From: Citreicella sp. C3M06
Lineage (GTDB): Bacteria; Pseudomonadota; Alphaproteobacteria; Rhodobacterales; Rhodobacteraceae
Length of the DNA stretch: 64,000 bases
Direction: 5' to 3'
NCBI RefSeq assembly: GCF_018860705.1
Contig: NZ_JAHKQA010000048.1
Location: forward strand, 1-64,000
Numbering within the stretch: the first letter of the stretch is position 1; each line of letters begins with the position of its first letter. Under the pieces are notes generated by a model. The model made no database searches, was not told where the DNA came from, and was given only the letters and a program-made list of their open reading frames with translations. Positions 8,402 to 17,439 of this stretch are shown in pieces. Position numbers and translations under genes: made by a program.

Positions 8402-9730
8402 ATGACCGACAGCAACAGGGTGGTCTGGTCCGAAGGGTTGTTCCTTCGGACCCAGCATTTCCAGCAACAGGACCGCTTTGCCGCATGGCAGGCGCGACAG
8501 GCGCTTGGCGCGATGCCGCTTCAGGGCTACGGCTTTAGCCAGCTTGGGCTCGATAAGGTGGCGCTGGACGCGGGCCAGATCGCGCTTGAGGGCGCGCGCG
8601 GCGTGATGCCCGACGGCACCTTCTTCAGCCTTGATGCCTGCGCGCCGCTGGCGCCCGCCACGGTGGGGCCGAAAACCGGCGCGGGGCTGGTGCTGCTGGC
8701 GATCCCGGCGACCGGCAGCGGCGCACAGATCGATCCGGCCCATGCCGACCCGTCAGGCGCGCGTTATGTTGGCGAAACCCTCACCCTTGGCGACGAGATC
8801 CGCGGCGGCGCCGAGCCGGTCGAGATCGAGATCGCCCGCCTTGCGCCCAAGCTGCTGCTGCCCGGCGACGAGCCGCGCGGCTATACCGTGCTGCCGGTGG
8901 CGCGGCTCGAAGGGCTGGGCGCCGAGGGCGCGGCGCTGCTGGATGCGGGGTTCCTGCCGCCAGCGCTGAACATCGGGGCGGTGCCATGGTATGCGCAGTT
9001 GCTCAAGGAGCTGGTGACCGGCATCGGGCGCATCGCCGAGGCGCATGGCGGCATGGTGCTGGCGGGCACCGGCGCGTCGATGGAAAACCTGCTGATCCTC
9101 GAGGCGGCCAACAGCGCCCGCGCCCGGCTGACCCATCTGCTGGCGCAGAACGATGTGCACCCGTCGATGCTCTATATGGAACTGGCGGGTATCGCCGGGC
9201 GCTTTGCCACCTATGGTGCCTCGGCGCGTCGGCTGGGCGAGATGCCGCCCTATGATCACACCGATCCGCAGATGCCTTTTGGCGAGCTGGCCGACACGCT
9301 GCGCTCACTGGTGCTGTCTTTGCGCCATGTCGAACCCAAAAGCCGCGCCATGCGGGTGGCGCGCCATTCCGACAACATCTGGACCGTGCGCATCGACAAT
9401 GCCGACATCATCCGCAGCTCGCGCATCGTGCTGCGGGTGGGGGGCGATCTGTCCGAGGCGCTGCTGCGCAAGATGTTCGTCGATCAGGCCACGGTGGGCG
9501 CGGCCGATGATTTCGAGGCGCTGTGGAAATCGCGCCTCACCGGTATCGCGCTGAAACCGCTGGGCTCGCAACCGCGCGAGATCCCCTATGACGGCGAACG
9601 CCTGTGCCTTGAGCTGGACCGCAGCTCGCCGCATTGGGCGGCGTTGGCCGAGGCGCCGGGCTTTGTCGTCGGGGTGGCGGGCAATCTGGAACGAGAGCCG
9701 GAAATCGACTGCTACGCGGTGAGCCGGTGA
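8402..9730 (+). CDS. tssK: T6SS baseplate-membrane connector TssK (ImpJ)
   Basis: The 442-residue product matches TssK end to end: VVWSEGLFLRTQHFQQQDR at residues 7-25, a central shoulder domain and a C-terminal receptor-binding-like domain (IPYDGERLCLELDRSSPHWA). TssK trimers join the baseplate to the TssL/TssM membrane complex. The start has an AAAGGA site 5-6 bases upstream. It lies 14 bases after tssJ and 10 bases before tssL. The length is family-typical and no defects are visible. Confidence 0.96.
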   Translation: MTDSNRVVWSEGLFLRTQHFQQQDRFAAWQARQALGAMPLQGYGFSQLGLDKVALDAGQIALEGARGVMPDGTFFSLDACAPLAPATVGPKTGAGLVLLAIPATGSGAQIDPAHADPSGARYVGETLTLGDEIRGGAEPVEIEIARLAPKLLLPGDEPRGYTVLPVARLEGLGAEGAALLDAGFLPPALNIGAVPWYAQLLKELVTGIGRIAEAHGGMVLAGTGASMENLLILEAANSARARLTHLLAQNDVHPSMLYMELAGIAGRFATYGASARRLGEMPPYDHTDPQMPFGELADTLRSLVLSLRHVEPKSRAMRVARHSDNIWTVRIDNADIIRSSRIVLRVGGDLSEALLRKMFVDQATVGAADDFEALWKSRLTGIALKPLGSQPREIPYDGERLCLELDRSSPHWAALAEAPGFVVGVAGNLEREPEIDCYAVSR

Positions 9731-9740
9731 AGGAAACGCG

Positions 9741-11069
9741 ATGACCAAGGACGATCCCTTTGGGCTGGAAAGCGACGCCGCCCGCACCCGCATCCGCCCG
9801 CGCCCGCAGCTGCGATCGGCGCAGCCTGCGCCGGATGCGCCGGTGCGGTTGCGCGGGGGGCGGGCGTCGGGGAACCCTCTGGTCAACGCCTATGCCGCCC
9901 TGCTGGGCTTTGCGCCCGAGCTGGAAAAGGCCACCGCCCCCGAAAGCCCCGACATGCTGCGCACGCGGCTGCACGAAAACCTGACCCACGCGCGCGACGC
10001 CGCAGTGACGGCGGGCGTCACGCTGACCCGCGCCGATCAGGGGGCGTGGTTCGTGGCGGCGCTGCTCGATGACATCGCGCTCAACACGCCATGGGGCGGG
10101 GCCAGCGGCTGGCCGCGCAACCCGCTGGTGGTGCAGATGTACGGCGATATCGACGCGGGCGAGCGGTTTTTTGCACTGGCCGACGGGCTGGCGCAATACC
10201 CCGAGCGTGACCCTGAACTGCTGGAGCTGGCCTTCCTGTGCCTGTCGCTTGGCTTTCGCGGCAAGCATCGGATCGAGGGCGCGGCGGGCGAGGCAAAGCT
10301 GTCGGCGCTGCGTGGCAAGATTGCCCGCATCCTGCGCGACCGCGATGCGCGCGATGCGCCGCTCTCGCCGCATTGGCGCGGGGTTGCGGCGGCGGACGAA
10401 GAGCGCCGATTCATCGTGCCGCTTTGGGCCATCGCGCTGATCGGCATCGCGCTGCTCACTGGGATCTACATGGCGCTGGGGCTGCGCCTGTCGGGGCGCA
10501 GCGAACAGCTGTTCTCGCTGGCGGGGTTGCTGCCGCCCTCCGAGCGGGCCGAGATCTTTCGCCCGGTGATCGAAACCACCGAAGTGCCGCAGTTCCGCGC
10601 CGATCCGGTGTTGCTGGAACTGCTGCCGCTGTTCGCGCAGGCCGCCCCCGCGGCCACCGGCAAGGCGCTGAGCGGGCGCGAGGATGTCAGCCTTGCCATC
10701 CTTGTGGTGCAGGGCACCGCGCCCGAATTGTTCCGCAGCGCCAAGGCCGACATCAACGCCGAATACACCGCGCTGGTCGGTTCGATCGCGCAGGTGATCC
10801 GCGACAACGCCGAGTTTATCGGCGCGGTCAAGGTGGTGGGCCATACTGACAGCGTGCCGGTGCAGACCTCCAACCCGTTCCGCTCCAATCAGGGCCTGTC
10901 CGAGGCCCGCGCCAGCACCATCGCCGATCTGCTGCGCGCGGGGGGCGTCGATGCCGCGCTGATCAGCTCTGAAGGGCGGGCGGCGGCAGAACCCATCGGT
11001 GACAATGCCACGCGGGAAGGGCGCGCCCGTAACCGGCGCGTCGAAATCATCCTGCAAAAGAAGGTCTAG
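9741..11069 (+). CDS. tssL: T6SS membrane protein TssL with DotU and OmpA domains
   Basis: The 442-residue protein has a cytoplasmic DotU/IcmH domain (about residues 45-215; WFVAALLDDIALNTPWG, YGDIDAGERFF, then LELAFLCLSLGFRGKHR). One membrane helix follows (about 222-242), then a C-terminal OmpA/MotB peptidoglycan-binding domain (about 345-440; VVGHTDSVPV and RARNRRVEIIL). It is therefore the 'extended' TssL that carries its own peptidoglycan anchor. TssL bridges TssK and TssM at the inner membrane. Its TAG stop lies 3 bases before the tssM ATG. Confidence 0.95.
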   Translation: MTKDDPFGLESDAARTRIRPRPQLRSAQPAPDAPVRLRGGRASGNPLVNAYAALLGFAPELEKATAPESPDMLRTRLHENLTHARDAAVTAGVTLTRADQGAWFVAALLDDIALNTPWGGASGWPRNPLVVQMYGDIDAGERFFALADGLAQYPERDPELLELAFLCLSLGFRGKHRIEGAAGEAKLSALRGKIARILRDRDARDAPLSPHWRGVAAADEERRFIVPLWAIALIGIALLTGIYMALGLRLSGRSEQLFSLAGLLPPSERAEIFRPVIETTEVPQFRADPVLLELLPLFAQAAPAATGKALSGREDVSLAILVVQGTAPELFRSAKADINAEYTALVGSIAQVIRDNAEFIGAVKVVGHTDSVPVQTSNPFRSNQGLSEARASTIADLLRAGGVDAALISSEGRAAAEPIGDNATREGRARNRRVEIILQKKV

Positions 11070-11072
11070 GTG

Positions 11073-14000
11073 ATGACCGTTCTGCGCATCCTGTTTCGCA
11101 CCCTGTTGTCCCGCACGCTGTGGACCTTCATCGGCCTTGCGCTGCTGTGCGTGCTGATCTGGCTGTATGGCCCGCTGGTCAGCATCGGTGCGGCGCAACC
11201 GATGGCATCAGACCTGACGCGGGTGATCGTCATCGGGGTCATCGCGATCCTGTGGCTGGTCTCGCTGCTGCTGCGCCAGATCCGCGCCGCGCGCGCCAAC
11301 CGCGCCTTTGTCACCGATCTGGCCGCGCCGCCGCCCGCCGCCCCCGAGGACGAGAGCATCGCCGCCGTGAACGCCAAGTTTCAGGGCGTGCTCGACCAGA
11401 TGAAACGCAGCAAGCTGGGGCGCAAGAAGTTCCTGCGCGACATGCCGTGGTATGTGTTCATCGGCCCGCCCGGCACTGGCAAGACCACCGCGCTGCGCCA
11501 GTCGGGGCTGCATTTTCCCATCGACCTTGGCGATGATCTGAAGGGCATGGGCGGAACGCGCAACTGCGACTGGTTCTTCACCGAAGACGCGGTGCTGATC
11601 GACACCGCCGGGCGTTATGTGCAGCAGGCGTCGGACCCGCAGGTCGATGCCGCCGAATGGACAGGCTTTCTGCGCCTGCTGGTCAAACACCGGGGGCGGC
11701 GGGCGCTCAACGGGGTTATCCTGACGTTGTCGGTACAGGAACTGGCGGGCGACGATGCCTCGATCCGCGATCATGGCCGCGAGATCCGCAAGCGGCTGGC
11801 CGAGCTGCGCGAGGTGACGGGGCTGAAGCTGCCGGTCTATCTGATGATCACCAAGGCCGATCTGATCCCCGGTTTCGAGACGTTTTTCGCCGATCTGTCG
11901 ACCCAGCAGCGCGAACAGGTCTGGGGCGCCAGCCTTGGCACCACCGAGCGCATCGACGACACCGCCATCCTGCGCGAGATGCGCCTGTTGCAAGAGGCGC
12001 TCGAGGCGCGGCTGGGCGCGCGCATCGCCGATGATCTGCCGCTGGCCGAGCGGGCCGAGATATTCCGCTTTCCCGCCCAGCTTGAGGCGCTGATGCGTCC
12101 GCTGACCATCCTCACCGAGGCGGTGTTCGGCGACAGCCGCTACGAGGAAAGCCCGTGGTTGCGTGGGGTCTATTTCAGCTCTGCCACGCAGGAAGGCTCT
12201 CCCATCGACCGGCTGGTGGCGGCCACGGCGGCCTCGTTGGGGATGCGCGCGCCATGGGTCGAGCCGCGCAAACATGGCGCCACCCGCAGCTATTTCCTGC
12301 GCGGCCTGCTGAGCGATCTGGTGTTCCCCGAGGCCGGGCTGGGCCGCTTCGATCCGCGCGCCGAGGATCGTCGGCGGTGGGCGTGGCGCGGCGCGCTGGC
12401 GGGCACGGCGCTGGTGGTGGCGTTGCTTGGCGCGGTGTTCCTGTACAGCTTCCTGCGCTACGACGGCGCGCTGGCCGATCAGGAACGCCAGCTGGCAACG
12501 CTGTCGGCGCGGCTGGCCAATGTCGCGGCGCGGCAGGCACCGACCGATCCGCTTGACCTCGATCTGGCGCTGGATGCCGCGACCCAGACCCTGCAAGCTG
12601 CGACGGTGCTGCGGCCCGCGCCGCTGACGGCGCTAGGCCCCAGCGCCGCGCCGGAACTGGCCCGCGCCGGACAGATCGCTTATGAGCGCATCCTGCGCAA
12701 CGTGCTGGAACCGCGCATGGTTGCCACGCTTGAAGCGACCATGTGGCGCCATGCCCGCGATCCCGAATTCCTGCTGGGCGGGCTCAAGGCCTATCAGATG
12801 CTGACCGGGCAGGCGCCCTATGATGGCGCGTTCCTGTCGATCTGGTGGCAAAGCGTGCTGCCAAGCTTTGCCCCCATCGATATTTTCCCCACCGAGGAGA
12901 GCATCGACCATCAGCTTGCCGCGCTGGCCCGCATGGCGACCGAGGAAACCAAGATCGCGCCCGATCCGCAGCTTGTCGGGGTGGCGCTGGAAAGCATCTG
13001 TACCATTCCGCTGGCGGTGCGCGCCTATAACGCGTTGATGAGCGATCCTGATGTCGCCACCCTTCCGGGCTTTGTACCCGCCGAGGTGGCGGGACCCAAC
13101 GGCAACCGGGTGCTGACGCGATTGTCGGAAACCTCGCTGCGGGTCGGGCTGCCGGGGGCGTTTACCTTTGATGGCTTTCACAACGTCATCCTGTCGCTGG
13201 TGCCCGAGGTCGCCGCGCAAGCCCAGCTTGACCGCGCGGTGTTCGCCGGCGGGTGCAACGAAAGCGCGCAGGCCTCGGTCGATACGCTCGAGGACGATGT
13301 GCTGAAGCTGTATTACGACGATTTCATCGCGCAATGGGATGGGCTGCTGCGCGACATCCGGCTGACGCCGATCGGCGATCTGGATCAGGCGCGGCTGAAC
13401 CTCAAGGATCTGTCCTCGGCCGATTCCGCGCTCAAGCGCCTGCTCGAAGCGGTGGTGCGCGAGACCCATCTGGCCCGCCCCGAGGATCCCGGCATCGAAG
13501 ACAACGCCGCCGCGCAGAAGGCCGGGCAGAAGGCGCTGCTCAAGCTTGGCAAGATCGGCAAGCTGGCCAAGACCGGGCTGAAGATCGCCGCCGCCCAGCC
13601 CGGCGGCGCCGAACCCGCGCCGCCCGGCACGCCGGTATCGGATCATTTCGCCCCGATCCGCGCCACCGTCGAAGAGGTCGACGGTCAGCCGCCGCTGCTG
13701 AACGATGCTATCACCGCGCTGACAGCGCTGTCGAATGAGCTGCAAACTGTGGCGGCCAGCCCCGATCCACGCGGGGCGCTGCTGGCGCGGGGTGGCTTGC
13801 CCTCGCTGACCGGGGCCATCGCCAACGAGGCAGGTGCGCTGCCCGATCCCATCGACGACTGGATCGCGGGCATCGCGGGCGATGCCATCGCGGTGACGCG
13901 CGATGCGGTGGTGGCGCAGCTCAATGCGCGCTGGCGGGCGGATGTGCTGCCGTTTTGCACCTCGGCCACGGCGGGGCGCTATCCGTTCGATCAGGCCTCG

Positions 14001-14603
14001 GCCATCGACGTCAACACGTTGGATTTCGCCCGGCTGTTCGGCAAGGACGGGCTGATCGACAGCTATATCAACGACCATCTTCTGGCCTATGTCGACACCT
14101 CGGTGCGGCCATGGCGCTGGCGGGCGGATTTCGGGTTGAACGACGCGCTGCTGGCGCCCTTTGCCAAGGCGCGATCGATCCGCGATGCGTTGTTCCCCGG
14201 CGGCGCGGGGCCGATCATGGCCTTCAACCTTGAACCGCGCGATCTGTCGCCCAACGCCTCGCGCGTGACGCTGAATGTCGATGGGCAAGTGCTGAGCTAT
14301 TTCAACGCCGCCGCCCGCCCGGTGCCGATGACATGGCCGGGGCCGGACCAGACCAACATGATCACCCTCAGCTTTGCGCCCGTCGATGGCACCGGCGAGG
14401 TCATCACCTCGCAAACCGGGTCATGGGCGTTCTTGCGGCTGATCCGGGGCGGCGCGCTTCAGGCCACGGCCTTGCCCGAGGTGTTCGGGCTGCGCCTTGG
14501 CGCGCGCGGCTTCAGCGCCAGTTTCAACCTGCGCGCCAATTCGGTCGAGAACCCGTTCGATCTTCGCATGTTTTCGGGTTTTTCCTGCCCGCGCGGGTTC
14601 TGA
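11073..14603 (+). CDS. tssM: T6SS inner-membrane protein TssM (IcmF)
   Basis: The 1176-residue protein has two N-terminal membrane helices (about 18-36 and 50-68), then a cytoplasmic NTPase domain with Walker A GPPGTGKTT at about 131-139 and LIDTAGRY as the Walker B/G3-like motif. A third membrane helix lies near residue 440 and a large periplasmic region ends in AGRYPFD...PWRWR and a beta-rich tail. This is the complete IcmF architecture. ATG is chosen over GTG one codon earlier because AAGAAGG lies about 8 bases upstream. Its periplasmic tail resembles the C-terminus of the minus-strand protein at 17440-19824. Confidence 0.96.
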   Translation: MTVLRILFRTLLSRTLWTFIGLALLCVLIWLYGPLVSIGAAQPMASDLTRVIVIGVIAILWLVSLLLRQIRAARANRAFVTDLAAPPPAAPEDESIAAVNAKFQGVLDQMKRSKLGRKKFLRDMPWYVFIGPPGTGKTTALRQSGLHFPIDLGDDLKGMGGTRNCDWFFTEDAVLIDTAGRYVQQASDPQVDAAEWTGFLRLLVKHRGRRALNGVILTLSVQELAGDDASIRDHGREIRKRLAELREVTGLKLPVYLMITKADLIPGFETFFADLSTQQREQVWGASLGTTERIDDTAILREMRLLQEALEARLGARIADDLPLAERAEIFRFPAQLEALMRPLTILTEAVFGDSRYEESPWLRGVYFSSATQEGSPIDRLVAATAASLGMRAPWVEPRKHGATRSYFLRGLLSDLVFPEAGLGRFDPRAEDRRRWAWRGALAGTALVVALLGAVFLYSFLRYDGALADQERQLATLSARLANVAARQAPTDPLDLDLALDAATQTLQAATVLRPAPLTALGPSAAPELARAGQIAYERILRNVLEPRMVATLEATMWRHARDPEFLLGGLKAYQMLTGQAPYDGAFLSIWWQSVLPSFAPIDIFPTEESIDHQLAALARMATEETKIAPDPQLVGVALESICTIPLAVRAYNALMSDPDVATLPGFVPAEVAGPNGNRVLTRLSETSLRVGLPGAFTFDGFHNVILSLVPEVAAQAQLDRAVFAGGCNESAQASVDTLEDDVLKLYYDDFIAQWDGLLRDIRLTPIGDLDQARLNLKDLSSADSALKRLLEAVVRETHLARPEDPGIEDNAAAQKAGQKALLKLGKIGKLAKTGLKIAAAQPGGAEPAPPGTPVSDHFAPIRATVEEVDGQPPLLNDAITALTALSNELQTVAASPDPRGALLARGGLPSLTGAIANEAGALPDPIDDWIAGIAGDAIAVTRDAVVAQLNARWRADVLPFCTSATAGRYPFDQASAIDVNTLDFARLFGKDGLIDSYINDHLLAYVDTSVRPWRWRADFGLNDALLAPFAKARSIRDALFPGGAGPIMAFNLEPRDLSPNASRVTLNVDGQVLSYFNAAARPVPMTWPGPDQTNMITLSFAPVDGTGEVITSQTGSWAFLRLIRGGALQATALPEVFGLRLGARGFSASFNLRANSVENPFDLRMFSGFSCPRGF

Positions 14604-15053
14604 ATGGCGGGTGTCTTTGGCAAGCTGCCAACGCAGGGGGATTTCGTGGCGCGGGGCCTGCCGCCGGGGGTGCAGGGCGCGCTTGATGACTGGGTGACGC
14701 GACATTTGCTGCCCATCGACGCCGAGCGCTGGCCCCAAAGCGGAATCCTTGCGGCGCTGCCAGAGGCGCTGATCCTTGCGGTGCCAAGCTGCGATGCGGT
14801 GGGGCGGGCGTTTGCGCTTTGCGCGGTGACGCATTCGCAGGTGGATCAGCCCGGCGCGGATGGCTGGGCGGCGATGACGCTGCCATATCTCGATGCCGGG
14901 CTCAGCGGCGCGCTGGATCTGGCCGCGCTGGCGCAGGCGCTGGCGCCGCTGACGCCGCCGCGCAGCGCCGCGCCCTTGCGCGCGCCGCTGGTCTGGGCGC
15001 CGGGCAACGCGCCCGCCAGCCCCGAGGCGCTGGCCCGGCTCAGTTCATCTTGA
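14604..15053 (+). CDS. tagF: T6SS regulatory protein TagF (short form)
   Basis: The 149-residue product opens with the TagF/ImpM signature (GVFGKLPTQGDFVARGLP, then DDWVTRHL) and contains a weakened 'PSCDAVGRAFALCAV' block, which in the family reads PSvDrvGRyfPL. TagF is a cytoplasmic repressor that in studied systems acts on the FHA protein independently of phosphorylation. It starts directly after the tssM stop. At under 150 residues it is shorter than many TagF proteins, and its last 14 bases overlap the convergent vgrG end. A natural short form or slight C-terminal loss are both possible. Confidence 0.82.
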   Translation: MAGVFGKLPTQGDFVARGLPPGVQGALDDWVTRHLLPIDAERWPQSGILAALPEALILAVPSCDAVGRAFALCAVTHSQVDQPGADGWAAMTLPYLDAGLSGALDLAALAQALAPLTPPRSAAPLRAPLVWAPGNAPASPEALARLSSS

Positions 15054-17343
15054 CCTTGGCGCCCTTGATGGTGACATCGCTGGAGGCATTGGCATCGATC
15101 TTGCCCGAGCCTTTGAGCGTGATGTCCTTGCCCTCGATGGAGATGGTGCCGTCTTTCTTCATCACGATCTTGGCCTTGCCGCATTTCAGCGTCAGGCTGT
15201 CTTCGGCGGTGATGGTGAAATCCTTGCCGATCTCCATGCCGCCGGATTTGCCGATGCTCATGGTGAAATTCTCGCCCACCGACACCGAACTGTCCTTGCC
15301 CACCGACAGGCTGCGGTTCTCGCCAACCGAAACGCTTTGATCCTTGCCCACCGTCAGCGCCTGATCCTGCCCCACCGAGGTGCTGTCGGAATTGCCGATG
15401 TCATGGCTTTGATCGACGCCCACCGCGACCGAGCGCGTCAGGCCGATGGTGTTGGCCTGCGCCATGCCCACGCTGCGGGTTTCATTCATTGCCACCACGT
15501 CGATGCGGTTGGCCTTGACCGTGACGGTCTGGTTGGCGCCGACCGTCTGGGTGTGGTTCGCGCCGATGGTTTCGGTCGAATTGACCCCGATGGCGATGGT
15601 TTCGTTCACCCCCACGGTGAGGGCGCGGTTGTTGCCCACGGTTTCGGTGTCGTCATGGTCGATGTTGACCGTGCGGTCGACCTTGACATGGGTGGTCTTG
15701 CAATTGTCGACCGTCTCATCGCGGTTGTGGCCGACCCATTGGGTGGCGTCATGCACCACGTCTTCGGACCAGTCATTGCCGATGTGGCGGGTCTCGTTGT
15801 TCTTGACCAGCTCGTCATGGTCTTTTTCGGCTTGAAAATAGACCAGCTCGCTGCCCTTCATGTCTTCGAACATCAGCTCGTTCCAGCCACCGCCACCTTT
15901 GGAGCTGTTGGATTTCCAGCCCGATTTCGTTGCCTCGGCGGGCAGCTCGTAGGGTGGCATCTGTTCGGCATTGTAAACGCGGCCAGTGATGATCGGCTGG
16001 TCGGGATCGCCCTCGAGGAAATCGACGATCACCTCCTGCCCGATGCGGGGGATCTGGATGAAGCCCCAGCCGGACCCGGCCCATGCTGCGCTGACCCGCA
16101 CCCAGCACGAGGCATTTTCATCGCGCTGGCCTTCTCGGTCCCAGTGGAACTGCACCTTCACGCGGCTGTAGGCGTCGGTGTAGATCTCTTCGCCGGCAGG
16201 CCCGACCACCTGCGCCGTTTGCGGGCCGCGCATCACCGGGCGCGGCGCGCGCAGCCTCGGGCGCCACTGGCTGTGTTCGGGCACCAGCCGCCAGCTGGCG
16301 ACAAAGCCGGTCTCGTCGCGATCCATGCGCCCCGAGGCATATTGATCGTCCCACAGCGCATAGTCGGCGCGCAGCAGCACATAAAGCCCGTTTTCGGGCA
16401 TCCTCGGGTGATCGAACAGGGTGATGGTATGCCCCGCCGCCGGAAGGCTGGCCGAGCTTTCTGCAAGCGCCAGATGGCTGTCGCGCTGGCCTTCCTGCCA
16501 GCGCAGGTCGGTAAGCGCATCGCCGCGCCCGGTCTTCAGGTAATGGCCGGGGTAATCATAGCGCTCGAACCCGTCGTTCGGGTGCCCTGCGCGGGCATCG
16601 TGGCGCGCCATCAGATCCGCCGAGGGCTTTTCGAAATCATAGTCGGTCTGGGTCATGATGCCGGGCCGCACCGAGGTCACGCCCTGCCATTTGGTGATCA
16701 CGCCTTCGCCGCGCAGCTGCGCCGCCGCATTCGGTTCAAATCGAATATCCGAAACATCCGAATGCGGTTCCAGCGCGCCCAGATCGTCACACAGGATCAG
16801 CTTGTGCGCCAGATCGTCGAATTCGTGGAAATAGAAGATGCCCTCGTGTTCCAGCAGCCGCTGAATGAAATTCAGCGTGGTTTCGCCATATTGCACGCAA
16901 TAGACCCGCGGCTCGTAGCTGCCGCTCAGGCGCAGCTCGTAATTGGTGATGCCATGCTGGTCGAGCAGCGCGCTGACGATGTCCGGCACCGACATTTCCT
17001 GAAAGATCCGGTTGTCGCGGGTCTTGTCCAGCAACGCCAGCGCCGGGCGCAGCACCAGCGTATAGCGGAACTGCTCGTCCTCGTCGTTGCCGTCAAAGCT
17101 CAGGCTGTCGCAGATGCCGCTGAAATAGCGGATCTGCCCGTCATCTTCTTCGTTGGTGAGCGCCGTGACGCAGCATTCCCGGCCAAGAATGTCGGGCGCA
17201 AGCACAAGATCGTCCTGACACAGCGCGCTGACGCGGAATTCGAAACAGCGGCTGATCTCGTCAAATCCGCTGAGCGCGGCGAATTTCAGGCTGTCTTCGG
17301 GGAGGGCAATCGGCGTTTCAAGCGTGGCAATTCGGGCGGGCAT
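15040..17343 (-). CDS. vgrG: T6SS spike protein VgrG (TssI)
   Basis: The 767-residue product has the gp27/gp44-like N-terminal domains (about 1-370; FEFRVSALCQDD, RLLEHEGIFYFHEF). The gp5 OB-fold follows (about 385-470; VKVQFHWDREGQRDENASCW, AGSGWGFIQIPRIGQEVIV, FLEGDPDQPIITG). A long C-terminal array of about 8-residue VGxNxTxT-type repeats comes next (about 540-700), forming the needle beta-helix, and a lysine-rich end finishes it. It has no extra effector domain after the needle. It is convergent with tagF, with a 14-base tail overlap. GAGAAAGGGACAG precedes the start. No PAAR or adaptor gene is adjacent. Confidence 0.95.
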   Translation of the reverse strand: MPARIATLETPIALPEDSLKFAALSGFDEISRCFEFRVSALCQDDLVLAPDILGRECCVTALTNEEDDGQIRYFSGICDSLSFDGNDEDEQFRYTLVLRPALALLDKTRDNRIFQEMSVPDIVSALLDQHGITNYELRLSGSYEPRVYCVQYGETTLNFIQRLLEHEGIFYFHEFDDLAHKLILCDDLGALEPHSDVSDIRFEPNAAAQLRGEGVITKWQGVTSVRPGIMTQTDYDFEKPSADLMARHDARAGHPNDGFERYDYPGHYLKTGRGDALTDLRWQEGQRDSHLALAESSASLPAAGHTITLFDHPRMPENGLYVLLRADYALWDDQYASGRMDRDETGFVASWRLVPEHSQWRPRLRAPRPVMRGPQTAQVVGPAGEEIYTDAYSRVKVQFHWDREGQRDENASCWVRVSAAWAGSGWGFIQIPRIGQEVIVDFLEGDPDQPIITGRVYNAEQMPPYELPAEATKSGWKSNSSKGGGGWNELMFEDMKGSELVYFQAEKDHDELVKNNETRHIGNDWSEDVVHDATQWVGHNRDETVDNCKTTHVKVDRTVNIDHDDTETVGNNRALTVGVNETIAIGVNSTETIGANHTQTVGANQTVTVKANRIDVVAMNETRSVGMAQANTIGLTRSVAVGVDQSHDIGNSDSTSVGQDQALTVGKDQSVSVGENRSLSVGKDSSVSVGENFTMSIGKSGGMEIGKDFTITAEDSLTLKCGKAKIVMKKDGTISIEGKDITLKGSGKIDANASSDVTIKGAKVKMN

Positions 17344-17371
17344 CTGTCCTGTCCCTTTCTCCGGACGGGTC

Positions 17372-17413
17372 CGGGATCAAATATGCACTGTATAATTGAT
17401 CCCGACTATACAG
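17372..17413 (-). promoter_or_regulatory. Two interlocked inverted repeats upstream of vgrG
   Basis: On the plus strand the arms run CGGGATCAA (17372-17380), CTGTATA (17388-17394), TTGATCCCG (17396-17404) and TATACAG (17407-17413). Arms 1 and 3 are exact reverse complements (9 bp), and so are arms 2 and 4 (7 bp), so the two dyads cross in A-B-A'-B' order. They sit 29-70 bases before the vgrG start in otherwise AT-rich intergenic DNA. They could be overlapping operators or, in RNA, a pseudoknot. Function is inferred only from position. Confidence 0.5.
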
Positions 17414-17439
17414 GGATTCCCGCCCTTGCGGCAGGTAAT

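Noticed and set aside
15240-15730. Tandem-repeat DNA resembling a CRISPR or satellite array
   Set aside because: The roughly 24-base periodicity is the coding sequence of the VgrG beta-helix needle repeats; units are degenerate and lack spacers.
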